Assembly (NCBI RefSeq): GCF_042408815.1
Contig: NZ_JBHOQR010000012.1
Span: 1 to 61,580 of the forward strand
From: Thermoflexus sp042408815
GTDB lineage: Bacteria; Chloroflexota; Anaerolineae; Thermoflexales; Thermoflexaceae
Reading direction: 5' to 3'
Length of the DNA: 61,580 nucleotides
Shown: positions 1-7,752 of the stretch, one piece after another
Layout: every line of letters begins with the position of its first letter
Numbering within the stretch: the stretch's first letter is position 1
Notes under the pieces: generated by a model
What the model was told of the DNA's origin: nothing
The model's input: the letters and a program-made list of their open reading frames with translations, nothing else
Databases searched by the model: none
Program-made: the position numbers and the translations under genes

Positions 1-247
1 CAGTGGATGACCGTTTTGCGCTATCCGGAGCCGATACGACCGGTCGGCTGGAACGGACCTTCCAGGAGCTGCGGCGGCGGTTTAAGGTGGTGGAGGCGTT
101 GGAGCGGATGACCTATGGGCACCTGGCGCGGTTGAACGCCCGTTGGGGCGAGCGCACCGTGCGCGGCTTTTTGGCGGCGCGGGAAGAGCGGCCGCACTTG
201 TTTGCGCAACGTTATCCCCCGTTTACACAAAAAAACTTGACGCTACC
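1..247 (+). mobile_element. Right end of an IS256-like insertion sequence
   Basis: The left part lies outside the window. What is visible is the C-terminal end of a transposase running straight into a terminal inverted repeat at 222-247, which begins TTTACACA and ends GACGCTACC. Read from the outside inward this is GGTAGCGTCAAG followed by a T-run and TGTGTAAA, the layout of IS256/mutator-type ends. The exact boundary is inferred, because the other end and any target duplication cannot be seen. The element sits directly upstream of the secreted peptidase gene and may have replaced or supplied its promoter region. Confidence 0.6.
3..240 (+). pseudogene. Transposase C-terminal fragment, IS256/mutator-like
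   Basis: Only the last roughly 80 residues are inside the window and the frame is open at the left edge. The residues TTGRLERTFQELRRR followed by a helix-rich segment resemble the C-terminal end of mutator-type transposases, where a TTN-IER-L-RE-RRR pattern is usual. The frame then reads YPPFTQKN through the inverted repeat with no stop until 719. An A7 run at 229-235 is the likely cause: with six A residues the frame would end FTQKT-stop at 238-240, inside the repeat. This could be a natural inactivating indel, a sequencing error, or a slippage site. The family assignment is tentative because the DDE residues are not in view. Confidence 0.5.
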
Positions 248-399
248 GTCCGTGGCTTCCGTTGGAAGGTTGTGGGGGGGGCTCGCCGTCAGGCCGGGGT
301 GGGCGGAGTTCCCCGAATGGGTGCCTGGGGTCCTCCCATGTCGGTGGGGGCGGCGTTATGATAATAGAGGCATGGCTGGACGTTCCCCTGGAGCCTCTG

Positions 400-2358
400 A
401 TGATGCGAACCGGAGTATTCCGATGGGTTCTTCTCGCGCTGGTCCTGGGCGGGCTGTGCGGGCGCCAGGAGATGCCCGGCGGGATCCCCTCCCCAGAGAG
501 CCCGGCCGCTACACCGACGCGGAGGCTGTCCCCTTCGGGGGATGTCCGCGCGGAGGAGACCCTCCAGGCCCTCCAGCAGGCGGATCCTCCGGTGCGGGAT
601 CTTCGGGATCTGGCGGTGCGATATTTCGGCCTTCCCACCGATACGCCGGAGACAGCCTGTCGGCCGGAGCGGGATCTCCCCCTCGGCGCCCGACGGTCCT
701 TCCTGGTCTCCAACAATGACACGAACGAGACCTTCACGGTGACCGCGGTCTTGCAGGAGAAGACCCCTCATGCCTACCTCTGGGTGGAAGAGGATCAGGC
801 GGTGGATCCGACGGACCTGCGGGCGGCGGCTGAGACCTTCGAGGGGCGGATCTATCCCACCGTCCGCGAATTCTTCGGCAGCGAATGGACGCCCGGTGTG
901 GATTGCGATCCCCATCTGTTCATCCTTCACGTGAGGGGGTTGGGGGATGTCGCTGGTTACTATGCCAGCAAGGACGAGTTCCCCCAAGCGGTGCGGCCCG
1001 ACTCCAACGAGGCGGAGATGTTCTACATCAACCTCGATGCGGTGCGCGTCAACTCAGGCTTCTATCACGGGGTTCTGGCCCACGAGTTCCAGCACATGAT
1101 CCACTGGCACCAAGATCGCAACGAGGAGACCTGGTTGAACGAGGGCGCCTCGGAGCTGGCAGCCTTCCTCAGCGGCTACGATGTAGGCGGCTTTGACGTG
1201 GCTTTCCTCGATCATCCGGACACGCAGCTGAATACCTGGGGGACGCAGGAGGAAGGGAACGCCGAGCATTACGGCGCCGCTTTTCTCTTCCTCGAATATT
1301 TCCTGGAACGTTTCGGGGAGGAAGCCACCCGGCGCCTGGTGGCCCACCCGGAGAACGGCTTGGCCGCGGTGGACGCAGTGCTGCGGGAGATCGGAGCCGA
1401 AGAGGATGCCGACACCCTCTTCCTGGAGTGGGTCGCAGCGAACTTCCTGGATCACGCGGAGCTTCCTTCCGGACCGCGCTACCGGGCCTTGTGGCTTCCG
1501 GAGCCCCGCCTGGCCGCACGGGTGAGCCGTCTTCCCGAGGAGATCCAGGGCACGGTGCTCCCTTACGCCGCCGATTACATCGAGCTCCCAGCTGGGCAAA
1601 GCTTGTCCCTCGCTTTCCAGGGCGCCATTACTCTTCCTCTGATCGCCACTTCTCCCTTCGAAGGACAGCGTTTCTGGTATGCGGTGCGGGGAGATGACAG
1701 CAACCCCCGGCTAACCCGCCAGGTGGACCTGCGGGGGGTATCCCGAGCCACCCTGCGCTATCGGATCTGGTATGATCTGGAAAAGGACTGGGATTACGCT
1801 TATGTCAGCGTCTCCACCGATGGAGGACGCCGTTGGACGCTGCTGCAGGTGCCCGCCGGGACCGGTGCGAACCCAAATCACAACAACCTGGGGTGGGGCT
1901 ACACGGGCGTGAGTGGCGGCGGGGAACAGCCCCGCTGGATCACTGAGACGGTGGATCTCACGCCCTACGCGGGCCGGGTGATTCACCTGCGCTTTGAGGT
2001 GGTCACCGACGATGCCGTCAACCGTCCCGGAGTGGCCCTGGATGCCATCGAGATCCCCGAGATCGGGTTCTGGGATGGAGCCGAAGGGGAGGCCGGATGG
2101 GAGGCCAAGGGATGGGCCCGCGTATCCTCCCGGGTGCCGGTTCGCTTTGCTCTTCAGGTCCTCCACTTCCGGAAGGATGGGGAAGCGCAGGTGGAGCGAT
2201 TGCCCCTGGGGACGGATGGAAGCGGGGCATGGCTTGTCGAAACCGGACCCGATCGGCGGGCGGTGCTGGCGATCGCGGCCCTGGCGCGGTTCACCACGGA
2301 GTCTGCTCCCTATGCGGTGCGGGTGGCGCTTCCAGAGGTCACAGGAGGACGGCATTGA
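400..2358 (+). CDS. Secreted zinc metallopeptidase, M6/immune-inhibitor-A-like
   Basis: A protein of about 652 residues, probably a secreted protease. The ATG at 400 is chosen because it begins a hydrophobic signal sequence (VLLALVLGG) and has GGAG six bases upstream; an ATG at 358 is possible. A HEFQH zinc site lies at residues 228-232, followed by WLNEGASE with a likely third ligand or catalytic Glu near 248, as in gluzincin-type peptidases. The C-terminal half is beta-rich, with repeated segments (WYDLEKDWDYAYVSVS, then a D-rich stretch near VVTDDAVN) that look like an MAM/immune-inhibitor-A-type accessory domain. No transmembrane anchor is seen after the signal. The substrate is unknown. 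The small gene at 2355 overlaps its stop codon. Confidence 0.8.
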   Translation: MMRTGVFRWVLLALVLGGLCGRQEMPGGIPSPESPAATPTRRLSPSGDVRAEETLQALQQADPPVRDLRDLAVRYFGLPTDTPETACRPERDLPLGARRSFLVSNNDTNETFTVTAVLQEKTPHAYLWVEEDQAVDPTDLRAAAETFEGRIYPTVREFFGSEWTPGVDCDPHLFILHVRGLGDVAGYYASKDEFPQAVRPDSNEAEMFYINLDAVRVNSGFYHGVLAHEFQHMIHWHQDRNEETWLNEGASELAAFLSGYDVGGFDVAFLDHPDTQLNTWGTQEEGNAEHYGAAFLFLEYFLERFGEEATRRLVAHPENGLAAVDAVLREIGAEEDADTLFLEWVAANFLDHAELPSGPRYRALWLPEPRLAARVSRLPEEIQGTVLPYAADYIELPAGQSLSLAFQGAITLPLIATSPFEGQRFWYAVRGDDSNPRLTRQVDLRGVSRATLRYRIWYDLEKDWDYAYVSVSTDGGRRWTLLQVPAGTGANPNHNNLGWGYTGVSGGGEQPRWITETVDLTPYAGRVIHLRFEVVTDDAVNRPGVALDAIEIPEIGFWDGAEGEAGWEAKGWARVSSRVPVRFALQVLHFRKDGEAQVERLPLGTDGSGAWLVETGPDRRAVLAIAALARFTTESAPYAVRVALPEVTGGRH

Positions 2359-2693
2359 GTGGGGAACGGGAAGCAAAGGAGATGAGGTCGGGGTGGGATG
2401 CCTGGCTGGAGGGGGTGCTGGAGGATGAAAGCTGGCGGAGCGGCTTGACCGACGATCAGGCGGAGCGCCTGCTCCGGTGGGCCCTCGCCCGGCTCGGTCC
2501 GCATCCGGAAGAGACAGGGGGGATCCTGCGTCGGGCCATGCGCCGGATCCGGCGAGCCGTTCAGGCTTCGGAAGAGGAGGCCAGAGCCTTACTCGCCGAA
2601 TGGGGGCTTCACGTGCCGCCGGGGTGGAAGAACTGGACGGTGGAAGATCGCCTGGTATGGGTGCTGGAAGCGCTGGCCCCCTGGCAGCCATAG
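2355..2693 (+). CDS. Small hypothetical protein, translationally coupled
   Basis: About 112 residues, highly charged and helical, with no recognised family and no signal or membrane segment. The TTG at 2355 is preferred because AGGAGG at 2343-2348 stands six bases before it and it overlaps the stop of the peptidase gene. An ATG at 2382 has poor spacing. It is rich in Trp, Arg, Glu and Leu (LLRWALARLG, WVLEALAP). The overlap suggests co-expression with the upstream peptidase, but no function can be assigned. Confidence 0.55.
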   Translation: MSGEREAKEMRSGWDAWLEGVLEDESWRSGLTDDQAERLLRWALARLGPHPEETGGILRRAMRRIRRAVQASEEEARALLAEWGLHVPPGWKNWTVEDRLVWVLEALAPWQP

Positions 2694-2733
2694 CCGGTTC
2701 GCTGAAGCATCCATCCGGTAGGAGGGGAAAACT

Positions 2734-3906
2734 ATGACAGCCTCCCGCTCACGGCGGACACGAAAAGCCGCGTTGCCCGTGCCCTGGGGAACGCCTCCCT
2801 TCACCAGGCTGATCGGTCTGGCCGTCCTGGTGCTGCTCGTGCTGGCCGTCATGTATCGTCTGGGCCGACCGGGCGTTTCCCCTTCTCCTTCTCCCCCGGT
2901 AGAGTCGGGAAGCTGGTATGAGGTGTTCTTCACCACTCCTCGTTTCCCGGATGCTCCGGAGTTCCACCGGGGGGGAGTGGTCGATTCCCTGATTGCGGCC
3001 ATTGAGGGCGCGCGCCAAACCCTAGATGTGGCAGTTTACGACATCGACCTAATGCCGGTAGCGGAGGCGCTGCTACGGGCCCGCGATCGTGGGGTTCGGG
3101 TTCGGGTAGTCACCGAAACCGACAACGCGGGCACGAAAGCCATCGCCCGCCTGCGGGCGGGGGGCATCCCGGTGGTCACCGACGAGCGGAACGGCTATAT
3201 GCACAACAAGTTCATGGTCATCGACGGCGAGCGGGTGTGGACAGGCTCGATGAACTTCACGGACAACGACGCCTATCAGAACAACAACAACGCGGCGCTT
3301 CTCCGATCGCCGGAGCTGGCCCACAACTATGCGGTCAAGTTCGCGGCCATGTTCGAGCGCCGCGCCTTCGGCCCGGCCCGCTCCTCTGGGAACACGGTTC
3401 CTCGATTGACCATCCAAGGGACCCCCGTGGAAAATTACTTCGCGCCGGAGGATCCGACGGTGGAAGCTATCCGGGCGGCGCTCCGCAGCGCTCGGGAGCG
3501 GATTGTGTTTATGGCCTTCTCCTTCACCCATCCCCGCATCGGCGATGTGCTGCTGGAGCGAGCGCAGGCGGGGGTGGAAATCCACGGCGTGATGGAACGC
3601 AGCGGCGCGGAGGCGTCAGTTAGCCAGTTCAACCGTCTGCGGCGGGCGGGGATCGACGTGCTGAAAGACGGCAACCCTTATACCATGCACCACAAGGTCT
3701 TTGTCATTGATCGGCGGGTGGTGATCTTCGGATCGTATAATTTTTCCCGCAACGCGGCAGAGGATAATGACGAGAATTTCCTGATCGTGACGGATCCGGC
3801 GATGGCGGCGCGCTTTGAGGGAGAGTTCGCACGGGTTTATGAGCAGGCGCTGAGCCCACCCCGCGCGGGATGGCTGACGGTGGAACGGGCTTTCGCGTTT
3901 CGGTAA
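2734..3906 (+). CDS. Phospholipase D-like family protein
   Basis: 390 residues. An N-terminal membrane anchor or signal (LIGLAVLVLLVLAVMYRL, about residues 28-45) is followed by two PLD domains. The HKD motifs are HNKFMVID at 157 and HHKVFVID at 319, each followed by a GS-NF motif (GSMNFT, GSYNFS), so both half-sites are intact. PLD-family enzymes hydrolyse phosphodiesters in phospholipids or DNA; the exported or membrane-anchored position favours lipid or extracellular DNA over an intracellular nuclease. The ATG has an AGGAGG-like site upstream. It is distinct from two-domain cardiolipin synthases, which have two N-terminal membrane helices and are longer. Confidence 0.85.
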   Translation: MTASRSRRTRKAALPVPWGTPPFTRLIGLAVLVLLVLAVMYRLGRPGVSPSPSPPVESGSWYEVFFTTPRFPDAPEFHRGGVVDSLIAAIEGARQTLDVAVYDIDLMPVAEALLRARDRGVRVRVVTETDNAGTKAIARLRAGGIPVVTDERNGYMHNKFMVIDGERVWTGSMNFTDNDAYQNNNNAALLRSPELAHNYAVKFAAMFERRAFGPARSSGNTVPRLTIQGTPVENYFAPEDPTVEAIRAALRSARERIVFMAFSFTHPRIGDVLLERAQAGVEIHGVMERSGAEASVSQFNRLRRAGIDVLKDGNPYTMHHKVFVIDRRVVIFGSYNFSRNAAEDNDENFLIVTDPAMAARFEGEFARVYEQALSPPRAGWLTVERAFAFR

Positions 3907-3932
3907 CCTCAATGCTCAGGAGCATTTCGGCG

Positions 3933-4721
3933 ATGGCTGCGACACGTCCCTCCCATCCCTCGTCATCGGAAGAGTTGGAGCCCGCCCCGCCATGGGGAAT
4001 CGGCTTGGCCTTGACGGCCCTGGCGTATTTCCTGATGGTCCAGTTCATGCTGGGTGTTCTCGTATTTCTAATCTACTGGGCGCTGCTGGAGCCTGGTCAG
4101 CCCTTTGCCGCCGCGTTCCAGCGGGCAGCCGCCAGCGGGCGCTTCATGGGGTTGGCCAACAGCCTGATCTATCTGTTCGTTCTGCTCACGGTAACGGCTG
4201 GTCTGCGTCTGTGGGTGCGCGGGCCTCTGGGCCCGGCGCTCCGCCTCGTTCCCCCGGTCCGGATCCCCTTGTGGGCGACGCCGTTCCTGGCCCTGGGCCT
4301 GGGGGTCGCGTTGGATGCCGTGACGATGGTCCTGGGTCGCCCAGTGATCCCGGAAACCCTCGTCCCCCTATTTCAAGGGCGGGATCCGCTGGGATGGGCT
4401 GCGATGGGGTTCCTCACCGTGGTGGTCGGGCCGCCCACCGAGGAGCTGCTCTTCCGGGGCCTACTGTATCCGGCCCTGGCGGCGCGGGTGGGCCCCATGT
4501 TTTCCATTTATCTGGTCTCCTTGATTTTCGCTCTCTTTCATCTTTTCACTTATGGCGGCACGGCAGACCAGTGGTTCTGGATTGCCCAGGCGTTCCTGGT
4601 GGGCCTGGCGCTGACCGGCCTGCGGGCTCGCACCCGTTCCCTGTGGCCTCCCCTCGTGATGCATATGACGTTGAACCTTTACGCCACCCTCGAAGCGATT
4701 TTCCTGCTCAACTTCCGGTGA
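3933..4721 (+). CDS. CPBP family intramembrane metalloprotease
   Basis: About 262 residues with several hydrophobic helices. The signature EExxxR motif (PPTEELLFRG, E170-E171-R175) is followed by HLFTYG and HMTLN-type histidine motifs that complete the CPBP (CAAX-protease/bacteriocin-processing) metal site. The protease would act inside the membrane; bacterial members process membrane proteins or give bacteriocin immunity, and the substrate here is unknown. The ATG at 3933 has AGGAG ten bases upstream; an ATG at 3912 would add seven residues. It follows the PLD gene by 26 bases and is probably co-transcribed. Confidence 0.85.
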   Translation: MAATRPSHPSSSEELEPAPPWGIGLALTALAYFLMVQFMLGVLVFLIYWALLEPGQPFAAAFQRAAASGRFMGLANSLIYLFVLLTVTAGLRLWVRGPLGPALRLVPPVRIPLWATPFLALGLGVALDAVTMVLGRPVIPETLVPLFQGRDPLGWAAMGFLTVVVGPPTEELLFRGLLYPALAARVGPMFSIYLVSLIFALFHLFTYGGTADQWFWIAQAFLVGLALTGLRARTRSLWPPLVMHMTLNLYATLEAIFLLNFR

Positions 4722-4769
4722 GCCGATCGCGCTCCCTTCTAGTCCACCTCCCGCGTATAGGAGGAGCCT

Positions 4770-5543
4770 ATGGCATATACCTCGATCCTGGTGGAGACCG
4801 TGGAAAACGTCGGGTTGATCCGCCTGAATCGGCCTCAGCAGCTCAATGCCCTCAACAGCGTCCTGATGGAGGAGCTGGCTACCGCCCTGGAGGATTTCGA
4901 CCGAGAGGATCAGATCCGGTGTATCGTGATCACCGGCAACGAACGGGCCTTCGCGGCAGGCGCAGATATCAAAGAGATGGCGGAGGCCAGCGCGGTGGAG
5001 ATGTTGCTCCGGGACAACATCTCCCGATGGGATCGAATCCAGCGGATTCGGAAGCCGATCATCGCCGCGGTGTCCGGCTGGTGTCTGGGCGGAGGGTGCG
5101 AGCTGGCGATGGCCTGTGACATCATCATCGCTTCCGAGACGGCCGTCTTCGGCCAGCCGGAGATCAATATCGGTGTGATGCCGGGCGCCGGGGGAACCCA
5201 GCGCCTGACCCGGGCGATCGGCAAATCGAAGGCAATGGAGATGATCCTCACCGGGCGCTACATGAACGCCCGCGAAGCCGAGGCCGCCGGGCTGGTCTCC
5301 CGCGTGGTCCCGGTGGAAACCTACCTGGATGAAGCCATTCGTCTGGCGAAGGAGATCGCCGCTCGTCCCCCCATCGCCGTACGGCTGGCGAAAGAGGCGG
5401 TGAACCGGGCCTTTGAGACCAGCCTGCGGGATGGTCTGGAATACGAGCGGCGGTTGTTCTACTTCCTGTTTGCCACAGAAGATCAGAAGGAAGGCATGCG
5501 AGCCTTCATCGAGAAGCGAAAGCCGGAATGGAAAGGACGCTGA
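4770..5543 (+). CDS. Enoyl-CoA hydratase/isomerase (crotonase family)
   Basis: 257 residues, normal for the family. It carries the oxyanion-hole segments AFAAGADI and GGGCELAMACD, and both glutamates of true hydratases: Glu111 in GGGCEL and Glu131 in FGQPEINIG, followed by MPGAGGTQRL. This supports syn-hydration of trans-2-enoyl-CoA in beta-oxidation or a related acyl-CoA pathway, rather than a non-hydratase member. AGGAGG stands six bases before the ATG. No acyl-CoA dehydrogenase or thiolase is adjacent, so the specific pathway cannot be read from context. The next gene overlaps its 3' end. Confidence 0.93.
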   Translation: MAYTSILVETVENVGLIRLNRPQQLNALNSVLMEELATALEDFDREDQIRCIVITGNERAFAAGADIKEMAEASAVEMLLRDNISRWDRIQRIRKPIIAAVSGWCLGGGCELAMACDIIIASETAVFGQPEINIGVMPGAGGTQRLTRAIGKSKAMEMILTGRYMNAREAEAAGLVSRVVPVETYLDEAIRLAKEIAARPPIAVRLAKEAVNRAFETSLRDGLEYERRLFYFLFATEDQKEGMRAFIEKRKPEWKGR

Positions 5544-6379
5544 GGCGGGTGGGCTCATCGATCGGTTTCCGGACCCTTACACTGGCCCTGGAGGCGGTGC
5601 GCTGGAATTCGAGCGGCCCCGCCTTGATCCTGGTGGCTCCAGATGTGGAGCATCGGGTGCGGGGAGGCCTTGCCACCATCCTCGGCGCGGTCCAGGCGGC
5701 GATGCGAGGGAACACCTGGATCACCCCCGCCTTCACCTCGCGGACCATGGTTTACCCGCGGGTGGGGCCGCCGGATAACGGTGTGGTCTATCTGGCCATG
5801 CAGGCGGTCAACGCTCGGGCTACGTTCTTTCATAACGATTTGCCGGCGGATCCAGAATGGGGGCCGTTCCCAGAGGGGGTTCGTCGGCTCCCCGGAGCGC
5901 GACGCAGTGAGCATCCCGTCCTCTCATTCCTGGCGGTGGGCCTCCAGGCAGAGGCCGCCGTCGCAGCGCAATCCCTTCTGGATCCATGGGGACCCATTCG
6001 CTGGCTGCATGCGGAGGATGGCGATGTGCTCCTGATAGGGGCGGATCACACCATGAACGTGGCCGTCCATTACGTGGAAGCCCTGGCCGGCCGGAAGACC
6101 TTCGTCCGCTGGGCGTTGATGGATCGACGGGTAGTGGAATTGCCAGGCTTTCCAGGGTGCCGGCGGGGCTTTGGAGCGGCCGCCCCGGTGCTGGAACCGG
6201 CCACCCGTCGGGTCCACCTGGGGGATTGGGCCATCCAGGGATGGCCGCTGGAACGGATGGTCCAGCTCCTGCTGGATCTCCTGCGTCGGGATCCGATGGC
6301 CCTGCTCTGTGAGGATCCCCTTTGCCTGCTCTGCCACGCGGTCCGACAGCATGTGCTGTATGGATCCCGCACGGCGTAA
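5528..6379 (+). CDS. AAC(3) family N-acetyltransferase-like protein
   Basis: 283 residues resembling the aminoglycoside 3-N-acetyltransferase/YokD fold. It has a GG-ATILGAV segment, NTWITPAFT, RSEHPVLSFLAVG (compare the HP-SF-A-G motif of the family) and LLIGADHTMNVAVHYVE, which matches the region after the acetyl-CoA site. Members acetylate aminoglycosides, but many chromosomal homologues have unknown substrates, and this one is divergent, so resistance should not be assumed. The start overlaps the crotonase gene by 16 bases; a GTG at 5549 would avoid the overlap. A Cys-rich segment lies near the C-terminus (LLCEDPLCLLCH). Confidence 0.7.
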   Translation: MERTLRRVGSSIGFRTLTLALEAVRWNSSGPALILVAPDVEHRVRGGLATILGAVQAAMRGNTWITPAFTSRTMVYPRVGPPDNGVVYLAMQAVNARATFFHNDLPADPEWGPFPEGVRRLPGARRSEHPVLSFLAVGLQAEAAVAAQSLLDPWGPIRWLHAEDGDVLLIGADHTMNVAVHYVEALAGRKTFVRWALMDRRVVELPGFPGCRRGFGAAAPVLEPATRRVHLGDWAIQGWPLERMVQLLLDLLRRDPMALLCEDPLCLLCHAVRQHVLYGSRTA

Positions 6380-6460
6380 CCCCAGTTGGGGTGAAACCTT
6401 CCCAGGATGCGCATAGCGGTCCACGCCCCCTCATGAACCCATCTTCGGGAGGGGATTTCC

Positions 6461-6877
6461 ATGGCCCGAGAAGTGATTATGACGGAAAAGGCTCCGGCAG
6501 CGGTTGGCCCCTATTCTCAGGCGATCCGGATCGGGAACCTCATCTTCACCGCAGGGCAATTGGGTCTGGTCCCCGACACCCGCCAGCTGGCTGGGCCGGA
6601 TATCGAGAGCCAGACCCGGCAGGCCCTCGAGAACCTGCGGGCAATCCTGGAGGCGGCGGGATCCTGCCTGCGCCATGTGGTCAAGACTACGGTCTTTCTG
6701 GTGGATCTCTCCGAGTGGCCCCGGATGAATGCTGTTTATGCCGAGTTCTTCCCCGAGGCGCCGCCGGCCCGCTCGGCGGTGGGCGTGGCCACGCTCCCTA
6801 TGGGCGCCCGGGTGGAGATCGAGGCGGTGGCCGAGGTGTGCGACTGTCCTTCCCCGCAGGCATGCGGGTGCCGGTGA
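6461..6877 (+). CDS. ridA: RidA family reactive imine/enamine deaminase
   Basis: 138 residues of the YjgF/YER057c/UK114 family. It hydrolyses reactive enamine/imine intermediates, such as 2-aminoacrylate released by PLP enzymes. Visible family features are GPYSQAI near residue 16, Arg104 in PPARSAVGV (the carboxylate-binding Arg) and a C-terminal VEIEAVA with Glu121. GGAGGGG precedes the ATG. The tail is unusual: residues 127-138 add four cysteines (CDCPSPQACGCR), which are not part of the usual trimer fold and might bind metal. A PLP enzyme (ilvE) lies 1.4 kb downstream but in another transcription unit. Confidence 0.92.
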   Translation: MAREVIMTEKAPAAVGPYSQAIRIGNLIFTAGQLGLVPDTRQLAGPDIESQTRQALENLRAILEAAGSCLRHVVKTTVFLVDLSEWPRMNAVYAEFFPEAPPARSAVGVATLPMGARVEIEAVAEVCDCPSPQACGCR

Positions 6878-7084
6878 GGGAGCTCTTCTGAAGGCGATGG
6901 AAGGGGGATCGGATGGCTAGGCTGAACAGCCCAGGAGGGAGCTCCGCTGCCGGTTGCCTCCTTCTCGGGCTCGGCCCATCCATAGCGAAACCCGACAGCC
7001 GGGCCTAGAGAGCCGGGGCTGGGATCAAAGGAGATCCGGAGGGGCGTAATGGGGGTGGACGAGCCAGCGGACCCTTCCCAAGCC

Positions 7085-7113
7085 TTGACGATCGCATGCG
7101 GAACGAATAAAAT
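7085..7113 (+). promoter_or_regulatory. Sigma-70-type promoter of the tRNA-Ala pair
   Basis: TTGACG at 7085-7090 and TAAAAT at 7108-7113 are separated by exactly 17 bases in an AT-rich pocket. Transcription would begin around 7120, a few bases before the first tRNA at 7126. It is the clearest housekeeping promoter in the window. Confidence 0.8.
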
Positions 7114-7125
7114 AAACGTGCTGGT

Positions 7126-7198
7126 GGGGCCGTAGCTCAGCTGGGAGAGCGCTCCTCTCGCACGGGAGAGGTCGCCGGTTCGAATCCGGTCGGCTCCA
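7126..7198 (+). tRNA. tRNA-Ala (CGC anticodon)
   Basis: A 73-base cloverleaf without encoded CCA. The acceptor GGGGCCG pairs with CGGCTCC (one G-T pair), the D-arm is GCTC/GAGC, the anticodon stem is CTCCT/GGGAG with loop CTCGCAC giving anticodon CGC, and the T-arm is GCCGG/CCGGT around TTCGAAT. The discriminator is A. It decodes GCG, a codon expected to be common in this GC-rich genome. The second alanine tRNA follows after seven bases. Confidence 0.96.
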
Positions 7199-7205
7199 CT
7201 GCTGT

Positions 7206-7278
7206 GGGCCCGTAGCGCAGCTGGGAGCGCGCCTCAATGGCATTGAGGAGGTCACGGGTTCGAATCCCGTCGGGTCCA
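7206..7278 (+). tRNA. tRNA-Ala (GGC anticodon)
   Basis: A 73-base cloverleaf. The acceptor GGGCCCG pairs with CGGGTCC, the D-arm is GCGC/GCGC, the anticodon stem is CCTCA/TGAGG with loop ATGGCAT giving anticodon GGC, and the T-arm is ACGGG/CCCGT around TTCGAAT. The discriminator is A; CC follows in the DNA but a full CCA is not encoded. It reads GCC/GCU. It is co-transcribed with the preceding tRNA-Ala and followed by an intrinsic terminator. Confidence 0.96.
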
Positions 7279-7290
7279 CCTATTGCTTCC

Positions 7291-7313
7291 GGGCGCGCAA
7301 GCGCCTTGTTTTT
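7291..7313 (+). terminator. Intrinsic terminator of the tRNA operon
   Basis: GGCGC (7292-7296), a GCAA tetraloop and GCGCC (7301-7305) are followed by TTGTTTTTA. The short GC stem plus U-rich tail is a good Rho-independent terminator right after the second tRNA. Confidence 0.75.
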
Positions 7314-7339
7314 ATCCGGTCGCTGGGTTCAGGGAAAAG

Positions 7340-7617
7340 CCGGAAAGGCGAAGAAGGGGAGTAGTAGACCATCCCCCAGCGAGCGGCCGGGAGGTGCGAG
7401 GCCGCAGGCCTATGGGGAGGGCCAGGGGCACAGAGCTCCCAAAGGTCGAACTCGCCCTGGAGCCGCCGGGGTGAAAGCTGTTCCGGCTGTAGCTCCGGCC
7501 GGGTCGCGCCCGTTATCGCGCCAGAGCGCACCGGAAGCATAGGCATGCCCTTCCGGTGAAGCAGGGTGGGACCGCGGAGGAGCCCCCCTTCGTCCCTGAC
7601 GGAGGGGGGCTCCTTGT
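7340..7617 (+). promoter_or_regulatory. T-box leader, probably leucine-responsive
   Basis: The leader contains the ordered T-box elements: an AGTA loop motif at 7360-7363, an apical AGCGAGC...GGTGCGA...CCG segment at about 7378-7404, a GAA-CTC-GCCCTGGAGC segment in which CTC at 7451-7453 occupies the specifier position (Leu), a stem III hairpin at 7530-7557, the T-box sequence AGGGTGGGACCGCG at 7563-7576, and a terminator at 7579-7617. Uncharged tRNA would stabilise the antiterminator and allow read-through. The downstream genes ilvE and leuS fit leucine sensing. One oddity is that the variable base of the TGGN bulge is G, which does not pair with the A73 expected on tRNA-Leu. The exact 5' end is not determined. 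Confidence 0.85.
7579..7617 (+). terminator. T-box-controlled terminator hairpin
   Basis: GGAGCCCCCC (7579-7588) pairs perfectly with GGGGGGCTCC (7604-7613), followed by TTGTTT. The 5' arm overlaps the end of the T-box antiterminator region, as expected for mutually exclusive structures. Confidence 0.85.
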
Positions 7618-7752
7618 TTCCACGGGAGCGGCCCGGCGGCTCCCATAGCGGGCTTCAGAGCCCGGTCTGGGGAACAGAGGCGCCCCCGCGGCCCGCAAGG
7701 GGAACTCCATCGCGTCCGTCCTGCCGGAAATCCCCTCAGGCCGGAGGCGTGG

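Noticed and set aside
240..719. Read-through extension of the transposase frame into the peptidase gene
   Set aside because: The sequence after the inverted repeat is low-complexity Gly/Arg/Pro in this frame and overlaps a signal-peptide-bearing gene in another frame.
7126..7460. An alanine-specific reading of the T-box (GCC at 7454-7456) because two tRNA-Ala genes lie upstream
   Set aside because: The GAA that normally precedes the specifier is immediately before CTC, not GCC, and the downstream genes ilvE and leuS fit leucine; the tRNA-Ala pair ends in its own terminator.
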